A stretch of DNA of 64,000 nt from Rubellimicrobium arenae. Lineage in GTDB: Bacteria; Pseudomonadota; Alphaproteobacteria; Rhodobacterales; Rhodobacteraceae. The translations under genes and the position numbers were made by a program. The stretch spans positions 124,001 through 188,000 of the forward strand of contig NZ_JAFMSS010000003.1 in assembly GCF_017916295.1 (NCBI RefSeq). Reading direction: 5' to 3'. Shown here one piece after another: positions 48,858-56,552 of the stretch. The notes under the pieces were generated by a model that saw nothing but the letters and a program-made list of their open reading frames with translations, searched no databases and was not told where the DNA came from. How positions within the stretch are numbered: position 1 is the first letter of the stretch; each line of letters begins with the position of its first letter.

Positions 48858-50066
48858 TTACTGGGAGGTGTCGGCGGGCTCGCCCTCGCTGGCCTGGCGG
48901 GCCTCGATCTCGCGCCAGCGCGCGACGTTGGCGTTGTGCTCGTCGAGGGTGCTGGCGAAGGCGTGGCCGCCCGTGCCGTTCGCGACGAAGTACAGATAGT
49001 CCGTGTCGGCGGGCGCGAGCGCGGCCTCGATGGCGGCGCGGCCGGGGTTGGCGATGGGACCGGCGGGCAGCCCGTTCACGACATAAGTGTTGTAGAGCAC
49101 GTCGCCGTGGAGCTGCCGTTCGGTGGCGCCGTCGATGTCGGACTGGCGGATCGGCCGATCGAGCAGCCCCGCCCCGCGCGTGATGCCGTAGATGATCGTC
49201 GGGTCGAACTGCAGCCGCATGCCGTCGCGCAGCCGGTTCACGAGCACCGAGGCCACGAGGGGCCGTTCCTCGGCGACGCCCGTCTCCTTTTCCACGATGG
49301 AGGCGAGGGTGAGCGCCTGCTCGGGCGTGTCGAAGGGGAGATCCTGGGCGCGGTTCGCCCAGGCCTCGGCCAGGATGCCCTCCTGCGCGGCGCGCATCTG
49401 CCCCAGGAGGCCGGCCACGTCGTCGCCGGGCGCCACGGCGTAGCTGTTGGGCGCGAGCATCCCTTCGGGCGGAATCTCGGCGACGTCGCCGTCGAGAACG
49501 TCGATGGCGTTCAGGGCCTGCACGACCTGCCAGCTCGTGACGCCCTCGGCGACGACGACGCGGTAGGTGGTGTCGGCCTCGGCGCGGACGGCGGCGTAGT
49601 CCTCGGGGATGGGGGCGCTGGCCAGCGGCTCGAACTCGGCGCGCTGGACGTAGTCGCCGGTCGCCGGGTCGAGGTCGCGGACCTGCGCCAGCGTGCGGTT
49701 CACGCCGATCCGGTAGACGACCTCGGTCCCGCAGGTGGACGCGCCGCCCCCGGTCACGATGTCGGTGATCTGGCGCATCGAGGCGCGTTCGGGGATCAGG
49801 AAGCTCCCCTGCTTCAGGTCACCGGCCCGGTCGGTGTAGTCCGCGCCCATGCGGAAGATCGAGGGCGAGGAGATCGCCCCCTTGTCCGCGAGATCCTGGC
49901 TGACGGCGCGCAGGCTCGCCCCCGAGGGAACCCGCAGGCAGATCGGTTCGGGCAGCGGCCCTTCGGCCGAGTATTCGTTGACCCCCCAGGTGATGAGGCC
50001 CGCGATCAGGAACAGCGCGACCGTGAAGAAGGTCAGCGCGTTCGCGGCGATGTGGCGCCACATCAC
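48858..50066 (-). CDS. mltG: Endolytic transglycosylase MltG
   Basis: MltG cuts nascent glycan strands in the periplasm and so sets peptidoglycan chain length. The 402-residue protein has an N-terminal membrane anchor (about 8-28), a LysM-like region (about 40-100) and the YceG catalytic domain with LTLASIVEKETGVAEER; the catalytic glutamate is Glu259. The QFDPTIIYG and LYNTYVVNGLPAGPIANPG motifs follow. It begins 13 nt after fabF on the same strand; the fabF-mltG pair is a common arrangement. Length is normal for alphaproteobacteria. Confidence 0.95.
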   Translation of the reverse strand: MMWRHIAANALTFFTVALFLIAGLITWGVNEYSAEGPLPEPICLRVPSGASLRAVSQDLADKGAISSPSIFRMGADYTDRAGDLKQGSFLIPERASMRQITDIVTGGGASTCGTEVVYRIGVNRTLAQVRDLDPATGDYVQRAEFEPLASAPIPEDYAAVRAEADTTYRVVVAEGVTSWQVVQALNAIDVLDGDVAEIPPEGMLAPNSYAVAPGDDVAGLLGQMRAAQEGILAEAWANRAQDLPFDTPEQALTLASIVEKETGVAEERPLVASVLVNRLRDGMRLQFDPTIIYGITRGAGLLDRPIRQSDIDGATERQLHGDVLYNTYVVNGLPAGPIANPGRAAIEAALAPADTDYLYFVANGTGGHAFASTLDEHNANVARWREIEARQASEGEPADTSQ

Positions 50067-50079
50067 GCGACCCCGAGGA

Positions 50080-51339
50080 TCACGGAGCCGCCCCGAGCAC
50101 GAGCGAGGCGTTGGTGCCGCCGAAGCCGAAGGAGTTGTTGACGGCGACCTTCACCTCGCGGTGGCGGGCCTGGTTCGGGGCGAGGTCCACCGGCGTCTCG
50201 ACGGCGGGGGTGTCGAGGTTGATCGTCGGCGGGCAGATCTGGTCGCGCAGCGCCAGGATCGAGAAGATCGACTCGATCGCGCCCGCCGCCCCCAGGAGGT
50301 GCCCGGTCATCGACTTGGTCGAGGACATCGTGACTTTGGAGGCCGCGTTGCCCATGAGCCGCTCCACGGCGGCGAGCTCGATGACGTCGGCCATCGTGCT
50401 GGTGCCGTGGGCGTTGATGTAGTCGATGTCGGCGGGCGCCAGCCGGGCGTCCTCGAGCGCCATGCGCATCGCCCGCTCGGCCCCGTCGCCGTCCTCGGAG
50501 GGGGCGGTGATGTGGTGGGCGTCGCCGGACAGGCCGTAGCCCAGCACCTCGGCGTAGATCTTGGCGCCGCGGGCGCGGGCGTGCTCCAGCTCCTCGAGGA
50601 CGACGATGCCCGAGCCTTCGCCCATCACGAAGCCGTCGCGGTCGATGTCATAGGGGCGGGACGCCCTGGTCGGGTCGTCCTTGCGCTTGGTGGACAGGGC
50701 CTTGCAGGCGTTGAAGCCGGCGATCCCGATCTCGCAGATGGCGGCCTCGGCCCCGCCGGCGACCATGACGTCCGCCGCGCCATACTTGATGAGACGGGCG
50801 GCGTCGCCCAGCGCATGCGCGCCCGTCGAGCAGGCCGTCACGACCGAGTGGTTCGGCCCCTTGAAGCCGTAGCGGATGGAGACCTGGCCCGAGATCAGGT
50901 TGATCAGCGCGCCCGGGATGAAGAAGGGAGAGACGCGGCGCGGCCCCTTTTCCTTGATGAGGAGGGTCGTGGCCTCGATGCTTTTCAGGCCGCCGATGCC
51001 GGACCCGATCAGGACGCCGGTGCGGGCGCGGTCCTCGTCGGTCTGGGGAACCCAGCCCGAATCCTCGACGGCCTGCTGCGCGGCGGCGATGCCGTACAGG
51101 ATGAAGTCGTCGATCTTCCGCTGGTCCTTGGGCTCGAGGTACTTGTCGGGGTTGAACGTCCCCTGGGTCCCGTCGCCGCGCTTGACCTCGCAGGCGTAGT
51201 CGGTGGCGAGCTGGGAGGCGTCGAACTGCTTGATGGTGTCCGCCCCGGACTGGCCGGCCAGCAGACGCCGCCAGGTTTCCTCGACCCCATCGGCCAAGGG
51301 GGTCACGAGCCCGAGCCCGGTCACGACGACACGACGCAT
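50080..51339 (-). CDS. fabF: 3-oxoacyl-ACP synthase II
   Basis: FabF elongates acyl-ACP with malonyl-ACP in type II fatty-acid synthesis. The 419-residue thiolase-fold enzyme has the active-site cysteine in VVTACSTGAHAL (Cys170), the two histidines in DYINAHGTSTMAD and MTGHLLGAAGA, and the C-terminal NNSFGFGGTNASL. It lies 105 nt after the adenylation/acyltransferase fusion gene, behind a strong hairpin (51393-51432). It therefore probably has its own promoter in that gap, which I cannot pinpoint. acpP and fabG are separated from it by two other genes, unlike the usual contiguous cluster. Confidence 0.97.
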   Translation of the reverse strand: MRRVVVTGLGLVTPLADGVEETWRRLLAGQSGADTIKQFDASQLATDYACEVKRGDGTQGTFNPDKYLEPKDQRKIDDFILYGIAAAQQAVEDSGWVPQTDEDRARTGVLIGSGIGGLKSIEATTLLIKEKGPRRVSPFFIPGALINLISGQVSIRYGFKGPNHSVVTACSTGAHALGDAARLIKYGAADVMVAGGAEAAICEIGIAGFNACKALSTKRKDDPTRASRPYDIDRDGFVMGEGSGIVVLEELEHARARGAKIYAEVLGYGLSGDAHHITAPSEDGDGAERAMRMALEDARLAPADIDYINAHGTSTMADVIELAAVERLMGNAASKVTMSSTKSMTGHLLGAAGAIESIFSILALRDQICPPTINLDTPAVETPVDLAPNQARHREVKVAVNNSFGFGGTNASLVLGAAP

Positions 51340-51392
51340 CCGCTGTCCTCCCGCAGATTGTGCGGGCTGGTCATACAGATGGGGCGAGGGCT

Positions 51393-51432
51393 GCGCAACG
51401 GGGGCGGGCGCCGAGGACGGCCCCCGTTGCGC
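51393..51432 (-). terminator. Strong hairpin between the fusion gene and fabF
   Basis: A perfect 13-bp stem GCGCAACGGGGGC (51393-51405) with GCCCCCGTTGCGC (51420-51432) closes a 14-nt loop, 11 nt after the stop of the fusion gene. On the minus strand no U tract follows; on the plus strand CTTT does. It likely separates the fusion gene from fabF. Confidence 0.5.
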
Positions 51433-51443
51433 CTTTGGACCGC

Positions 51444-54098
51444 TCAGGGGTGGCTGTGGCGCGGCGGCCGGGTCCAGACCGGCCGGGGCAGCCGTTCCAG
51501 CCAGTCGAAGCCGGCCTTGGCCAGGGCGCCCAGCGCAAAGGACAGGACCAGCGCGAACACCAGCCGCGGGAGGTCGCCCACCGGCAGCCGCGACGCCACG
51601 CTGACCACGATCACGTGGAGCAGGTAGACGAAGAGCGTGACCGAGGCGAGCTGCTGGAGCAGACGCGCCACGAGCCGGGGCGCCGGGATGGAGGGGCTCC
51701 AGGCCAGGAGGAGGATGGCCCCGGCAAGGACGATGCGCGGCCCCGGCGCGCCGTTCAGGCTTGCGACCGCCAGCCAGAGCGCCACCCCGGCCAGGAGCGT
51801 GGCGACCCGCTGCACGGGCGTCCGGGCGGATTGCAGCATCCAGCCCAGCAGGACCACCGGAAGGCAGACCAGGATGTCGCGGGCGGCGTGATGGGGCACG
51901 GGCAGGCTCTCCAGCCCCTGGCCGCCCAGGACGGCGATCCCGGTCCCGAGCACCCCGATCGCGACGGCGTAGGCCAGCCCCACCGAGGCCCAGGCCCGCC
52001 GCGCGAGCCCGCGCCGCACGGGCGGAAGAAGAGAGGCGAGCCCGACGACCAGCACGACCTGGGTGTAAAGGCTGACGAACCAGTAGGGCTCGAGCGCCGA
52101 GGATTCGGTCCAGACATGGTAGTTGCCCAGCAGGGCCATGTAGCTGTCCGGCACGCCGCCATGGAGCCCCGCATAGGCGGCTGTCAGGACGGCGTAGAGC
52201 GGCAGGATCGGATAAAGCATCCGTTGCCCGAAGCGCAGCGCCTCGCCGTTGCGGAGCAGGTCCGTCTGGAAGCGGCCCAGCGTGAAGCCCATCAGGAGGA
52301 GGAGCGCCCAGGTCCCGCCGAACAGCGGGTAGTCCGTGGCGTGCTGCCCCACGACCATCGAAATCGCCCCGAGCCGGAGCGGCACGTCGATGCCGATCCG
52401 GGACCGGCCCGGCTTGGGGGTTCCCTGCGTGGCGAGGCGTTCGAGATCCCCGAGCGGCATCCGCTCCCAGCCGTCCGGGGCCGCGCCCAGCCGCTGCTCG
52501 AGCTCGAGCTGCATCTCGAGGTAGCTGAGCGAGTCGCCCCCGAGCGAGACGAAGCTGTCCGCGGGTCCGACCTCGGGGGAACGGGTGGCCTGCCGCAGGA
52601 CGTCGGCAAGGCTGGTGTCGGGCCGCTTCTGCGGGCGTGCCGCCTCGCGCGCCAGAAGGTCGGCCGCGTGACGCACGAGCGCCCGCTGGTCGACCTTGCC
52701 GGACGGCAGGAGCGGCGTCTCGGCAAGGTGGCCGGCATGGACCTGCGCGATCGGGATCCCATAGGTCCGCGCCACCGCCGAGCGGGCGGCCTGGCCCTGG
52801 TCGGCCCGGGCGTGGAGCAGCACGAGCCGGTCGTCGGACGCCACGGCGCGGGCGGCGATGCCCTCGCGTTCGAGCAGGGCCTCGATCTGGTCGAGGCTGA
52901 GGCGCAGGCCGAAGAGCTTCACGAAGCGCTTGCTGCGCCCCACGATGCGGAACAGCCCCGAGGCGGTCCGTTCGGCCAGGTCGCCGGTGCGAAGCTCGGT
53001 CACCTCCTTGCCGCGCGACAGGTCCTCGCGCCGCTCGGCGTAGCCCATCATGACGTTGGGGCCTTCGTAGACCAGCTCGCCCTGCCGGCCGGGGGCCGTG
53101 ATCTCGGCGCCGTCCTCGCCCAGGATGCGGAGCCGCCCGCCGGGGATGGCCCGGCCGATGGTGTCGGCGGCCTCGGGCAGGAGCTCGGGCGGGACATAGG
53201 CGATGCGCGGGGCGGCCTCGGTCTGGCCGTACATGATGACCAGATCCCAGCCGGACTGGCGGCCCAGGTCGCGCACCCGCCGCGCGAGGTCGGGGCCGAG
53301 CCGCCCGCCCGCCTGCGTGACGTACCGCAGGCTGGGAAGGTGCAGCCGCGCGAAGTGGCCCGCGTCGAGCAGCTCGAACTGGTGGGGCACGAAGGCCAGG
53401 CTGGTGACGCCGGTCGCGCGGCAGGTGGCCCAGAACTCCGGCGCGGCGACGGAGTCCTCGGTGAGGACCAGCGCCGCCCCGGCCGCCAGATGCGAGTTCA
53501 GCACCGACAGCCCGTAGGAGTAGAAGAGCGGCAACGTGGTCGCGGCCCGGTCGGTGGCGCGGATGGCCAGGTAGTCCGCGATCGCCCGGGCGTTGGAGTC
53601 GATGTTGAGGGCGGACAGCCGCACGAGCTTGGGGTCGCCGGTGCTGCCCGAGGTGGACAGCAGCAGCTTGAGGTCGGGGTGCGCGGCAACGCCCGACGGC
53701 GTGCCTGCTGCCTGGAGGTCGAAGCGCCCGCCCCGGCGGCCCAGGACGATCTCGGGCGCGTAGATGCGCGAGATCGGGCCGGGCTGCGCGAGCTGGCCGG
53801 GTTCGATCACGAGGAGCGGGCAGCCGGAGCGCAGGGCCCCCACATAGGCGGCGATCGCCTCGACCGAGGTCTCGAATTCGAGGGCCACGAGGGCGGCGGA
53901 TTCCGGCCCGGAGGCGGCAACGATCCGCTCGCGCCAGAGGTCGGCCCGGGCGGAAAGGTCATCGTAGGTGACGATCTCCGCGCCATCCACGCCGGGGACG
54001 ATCAAGGCGCTCGATGCGGCGAAGGCGGCTGGGAACGTCCAGAAGGCAGCGTGCGGCGCCAGCCCTTCCGATGCCTGGTCCTGCATTTTGGTCCGCAT
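51444..54098 (-). CDS. Adenylation domain / carrier protein / acyltransferase-3-like membrane domain fusion
   Basis: This 884-residue protein joins three modules. Residues 20-480 form an ANL adenylation enzyme: STSGSTGDPKLVR (148-160), YGQTEAAPR (290-298), TGDLAER (371-377), GRSKRFVKLFG (387-397) and the catalytic lysine in SGKVDQRAL (Lys468). Residues 495-560 form an acyl-carrier domain with LGGDSLSYLEM, Ser523 being the phosphopantetheine site. Residues 570-872 form 9-10 membrane helices starting DVPLRLGAISMVVGQHAT, as in acyltransferase-3/OpgC proteins, with His586 as candidate catalytic residue. The layout suggests one protein that activates an acid, carries it as a thioester and transfers it across or at the membrane to a surface glycan or lipid. 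Substrate unknown. Confidence 0.85.
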   Translation of the reverse strand: MRTKMQDQASEGLAPHAAFWTFPAAFAASSALIVPGVDGAEIVTYDDLSARADLWRERIVAASGPESAALVALEFETSVEAIAAYVGALRSGCPLLVIEPGQLAQPGPISRIYAPEIVLGRRGGRFDLQAAGTPSGVAAHPDLKLLLSTSGSTGDPKLVRLSALNIDSNARAIADYLAIRATDRAATTLPLFYSYGLSVLNSHLAAGAALVLTEDSVAAPEFWATCRATGVTSLAFVPHQFELLDAGHFARLHLPSLRYVTQAGGRLGPDLARRVRDLGRQSGWDLVIMYGQTEAAPRIAYVPPELLPEAADTIGRAIPGGRLRILGEDGAEITAPGRQGELVYEGPNVMMGYAERREDLSRGKEVTELRTGDLAERTASGLFRIVGRSKRFVKLFGLRLSLDQIEALLEREGIAARAVASDDRLVLLHARADQGQAARSAVARTYGIPIAQVHAGHLAETPLLPSGKVDQRALVRHAADLLAREAARPQKRPDTSLADVLRQATRSPEVGPADSFVSLGGDSLSYLEMQLELEQRLGAAPDGWERMPLGDLERLATQGTPKPGRSRIGIDVPLRLGAISMVVGQHATDYPLFGGTWALLLLMGFTLGRFQTDLLRNGEALRFGQRMLYPILPLYAVLTAAYAGLHGGVPDSYMALLGNYHVWTESSALEPYWFVSLYTQVVLVVGLASLLPPVRRGLARRAWASVGLAYAVAIGVLGTGIAVLGGQGLESLPVPHHAARDILVCLPVVLLGWMLQSARTPVQRVATLLAGVALWLAVASLNGAPGPRIVLAGAILLLAWSPSIPAPRLVARLLQQLASVTLFVYLLHVIVVSVASRLPVGDLPRLVFALVLSFALGALAKAGFDWLERLPRPVWTRPPRHSHP

Positions 54099-54257
54099 TG
54101 TCCGTGCCTTACCTGCTGAAGTTCAGAAGGTGCGCAGCGGGCGGCTCGCAGAGCGTCGGGATGACAATCGTCAAAAGGAACCAGGCTGCACGTCGTATCC
54201 AAGGCTATGGCAGCGCCAAGCCGACCGGACAATCCCACGAACCGTGCGATATCGTGG

Positions 54258-54272
54258 TTAACTGTTTCTTAA
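54258..54272. promoter_or_regulatory. CtrA-type box TTAA-N7-TTAA upstream of the fusion gene
   Basis: TTAA at 54258-54261 and TTAA at 54269-54272 are separated by exactly 7 nt, the full consensus of the alphaproteobacterial cell-cycle regulator CtrA. It lies in a local AT-rich patch of an otherwise GC-rich region, 160-175 nt upstream of the fusion gene start. A weak TTGTCC-N17-CATAGC promoter-like pair lies between (minus strand, about 54205-54235). Confidence 0.55.
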
Positions 54273-54288
54273 TAATGCACGGACGGGG

Positions 54289-55203
54289 CTAGGCGCGGGA
54301 CAGCAGCCCCAGCACCGCGGCGACCAACTGCGCGGCGGTCATGGCGCCAAGTCCGTCCACGTCGCGGGACGGCATGAACTCCACCAGGTCCATGGCCCGC
54401 AGCCGCGCCTTGCGGTGAACCCCCCGCACGATCGCCAGCGCCTGGTTGTAGGACAGCCCGCCGGCCGTGCGGCCGATCACGCCGGGCATGATCGACGGGT
54501 CGAGCGCGTCGCAGTCGAAGCAGATCACCACCTGCGCGCCCGGGGGCACGAGGTCCAGCGCCTCGGCCACCGGGTCGGGGCGGGAGGCGGGAACGAACTG
54601 GACGCCCCAGCGCAGGGCATCCTCCACGTCGGAGGGCCGGGCCGAGCCCATGCCGCGCTGGCCGACCTGGATGATCCGTTCGACCTGCGGCATCTCGGAG
54701 GCGCGCCGCATGGTCGAGGACAGGCCCCAACGCTCGCCCTCGACCTCGTCGCGCCAGTCGATATGGGCGTCGATCTGGAGGATGGTCAGCGGCCCCTGCC
54801 CTTCGAACGCCTGGAGCATGGGAATCGGCAGGGAATCGTCGCCGCCCAGGAGCACCGGCACCGCGCCCTGCGCCAGCACCTGGGCCACCATGTCGCGGAT
54901 CAAAACCCGGTTGCCCGTCGGATCATCCTCGCGCACGGGGAGGTCGCCCGCGTCGGCGGGATGGCGGTCCCCGAAGGCCGGGGCGTCGATGTCGAAGTTA
55001 TGATGGGCCAGCGACCCCGCGAAGTCCCCCGAGGCCGCGCGGATCGCGGCGGGGCCGCCCGCGCAATAGAAGCCCACCGAGGGATAGGGGGTGCAGCCGT
55101 CCGCGCCGATCAGCACGGCCGGGGCGGCCCCCCGGTCCCAGCCGGGCAGCCCCATGAAGGTGGCGGCGTCCTTTGCCCCGAACATCGTGCCCAGCGTCGC
55201 CAT
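54289..55203 (-). CDS. Ureohydrolase (arginase/agmatinase family) with GGDD motif
   Basis: The 304-residue protein belongs to the ureohydrolase superfamily, enzymes with a Mn-Mn or Ni centre that hydrolyse guanidino compounds. Ligand motifs are DAHIDW (Asp145, His147, Asp149) and FDCDALDPS (Asp230, Asp232). However, the first motif reads LLGGDDSLPIP, so Asp123 replaces the metal-ligand His of the usual G-G-D-H-S. Substrate is therefore uncertain; automatic annotation would say agmatinase. The ATG at 55203 is chosen (purine-rich GGGGGACAGGG upstream); the longer frame to 55347 crosses the acpP terminator. It stands between acpP and the fusion gene, outside any polyamine context. Confidence 0.8.
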   Translation of the reverse strand: MATLGTMFGAKDAATFMGLPGWDRGAAPAVLIGADGCTPYPSVGFYCAGGPAAIRAASGDFAGSLAHHNFDIDAPAFGDRHPADAGDLPVREDDPTGNRVLIRDMVAQVLAQGAVPVLLGGDDSLPIPMLQAFEGQGPLTILQIDAHIDWRDEVEGERWGLSSTMRRASEMPQVERIIQVGQRGMGSARPSDVEDALRWGVQFVPASRPDPVAEALDLVPPGAQVVICFDCDALDPSIMPGVIGRTAGGLSYNQALAIVRGVHRKARLRAMDLVEFMPSRDVDGLGAMTAAQLVAAVLGLLSRA

Positions 55204-55306
55204 CCCTGTCCCCCTGTCCTGAACCCGGGGGACAGTCGGGCCGCGAGGTCCGGAGCGCAAGGGGCCGAGTGACCTACGACGGCGGGACCGGCGGGGACAG
55301 CAGACA

Positions 55307-55344
55307 ACGAAAAGGGCGGCGCCCCCGGAGGAGCGCCGCCCTTT
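55307..55344 (-). terminator. Rho-independent terminator of acpP
   Basis: A perfect 12-bp stem AAAGGGCGGCGC (55311-55322) with GCGCCGCCCTTT (55333-55344), followed on the minus strand by TTTTCGTTG. It begins 19 nt beyond the acpP stop and ends the fabD-fabG-acpP (or acpP) transcript ahead of the ureohydrolase gene. Confidence 0.9.
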
Positions 55345-55362
55345 CATGCACGTCCGAGCCGG

Positions 55363-55596
55363 TTACTGGGCTTCGGAGATGAACTTGACCGCGTCGCCGA
55401 AGGTTTGGATGGTTTCGGCGGCGTCGTCGGGGATCTCGATCCCGAACTCTTCTTCGAACGCCATGACCAGCTCGACGGTGTCGAGCGAGTCAGCGCCCAG
55501 GTCGTCGATGAAGGAGGCGTTCTCGGTCACCTTCTCCTCTTCGACACCAAGGTGCTCCACAACGATCTTGCGCACGCGATCGGCGACGTCGCTCAT
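55363..55596 (-). CDS. acpP: Acyl carrier protein
   Basis: The 77-residue acidic protein carries growing fatty-acyl chains on a phosphopantetheine at Ser37 in the DDLGADSLDTVELVMAFEE helix II motif (written here in full within 20 residues). A clear AGAGGAC site precedes the ATG. It has its own promoter candidate (55733-55760) and its own terminator, as expected for one of the most abundant proteins in the cell. Upstream is fabG on the same strand, 205 nt away. Confidence 0.98.
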   Translation of the reverse strand: MSDVADRVRKIVVEHLGVEEEKVTENASFIDDLGADSLDTVELVMAFEEEFGIEIPDDAAETIQTFGDAVKFISEAQ

Positions 55597-55732
55597 AGAA
55601 AGTCCTCTCGTCCTGGGCCGCGGCCCGTCTGTCAAACTGGTCAGCCCTGCAAATCCGGAACCCTTGTCCGGGTTCCCTTTGCCGAGCCACGGGCACGGCG
55701 CGCGAGGAGCGTACCGGCCAGTGTCGGGGCGG

Positions 55733-55760
55733 GTCATAGCAGAGATTTGAACGGTGGCAA
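55733..55760 (-). promoter_or_regulatory. Candidate sigma70-type promoter of acpP
   Basis: On the minus strand TTGCCA (complement of 55755-55760) and TATGAC (complement of 55733-55738) are 16 nt apart. The start would fall near 55726, giving a leader of about 130 nt before acpP. It lies in the AT-richest part of the fabG-acpP gap. Confidence 0.55.
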
Positions 55761-55801
55761 ACGCTTTCGCCCCGCCAGCGGGGACGCGATGCCGATCCGG
55801 T

Positions 55802-56539
55802 TCAGATCATCGCCATGCCGCCGTTCACGTGCAGCGTGGCCCCGGTGACGTAGCCCGCCTCGGGGCTGGCGAGGTACAGCACGGCGGCGGCGATCTCCTC
55901 CGGGGTGCCCATCCGGCCGGCGGGGACCTGGGTGAGGATGGCCGACTTCTGGTCGTCGTTGAGCTTGTCCGTCATCGCGGTGGTGATGAAGCCCGGGGCC
56001 ACGCAGTTCACCGTGATGCCGCGGCCCGCGAATTCGGCGGCCAGGGCCTTGGACATCCCGACCATGCCCGCCTTGGCGGCGGCGTAGTTGGCCTGCCCCG
56101 CGTTGCCGGTCGCGCCCACGACCGAGGAGATGTTGACGACCCGGCCCCAGCGCGCCTTCATCATGCCGCGGATCACGCCCTTGGTCAGGCGGGCGACCGA
56201 GGTGAGGTTGACCGCGATGACCTTGTCCCAGTCGTCGTCCGACATGCGGATGAACAGGTTGTCGCGGGTGATGCCGGCGTTGTTCACCAGGATGTCGACC
56301 GAGCCCATCGCCGCCGCGGCCTGCCCAGGGAGCGCCGCCAGCGCCTCGCTGTTCGACAGGTCGCAGGGCAGGACATGGGCGCGGTCGCCCAGCTCGGCCG
56401 CGAGGGCCTCGAGCGGTTCGGTCCGGGTGCCGGACAGGCCGACCGTGGCCCCTGCCCCATGGAGCGCCTTGGCGATGGCGCCGCCCAGACCGCCCGAGGC
56501 GCCGGTGACGAGGGCGGTCTTGCCGGTGAGGTCGAACAT
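55802..56539 (-). CDS. fabG: 3-oxoacyl-ACP reductase
   Basis: FabG reduces 3-oxoacyl-ACP with NADPH. The 245-residue short-chain dehydrogenase has the cofactor loop TGASGGLGGAIA, NNAG in the fourth strand, the Ser-Tyr-Lys triad (NISSVVGATGNAGQANYAAAKAG in parts) and the C-terminal NGGMAMI. The start at ATG 56539 follows AAAGGACC; an in-frame start at 56560 overlaps fabD. It begins 13 nt after the fabD stop, so fabD-fabG form an operon. Confidence 0.97.
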   Translation of the reverse strand: MFDLTGKTALVTGASGGLGGAIAKALHGAGATVGLSGTRTEPLEALAAELGDRAHVLPCDLSNSEALAALPGQAAAAMGSVDILVNNAGITRDNLFIRMSDDDWDKVIAVNLTSVARLTKGVIRGMMKARWGRVVNISSVVGATGNAGQANYAAAKAGMVGMSKALAAEFAGRGITVNCVAPGFITTAMTDKLNDDQKSAILTQVPAGRMGTPEEIAAAVLYLASPEAGYVTGATLHVNGGMAMI

Positions 56540-56552
56540 GGCGGTGGGTCCT

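Noticed and set aside
54099..54288. Small coding genes in the gap before the fusion gene
   Set aside because: Short open frames exist on both strands but lack ribosome sites and plausible codon use; the gap is better explained as a control region.
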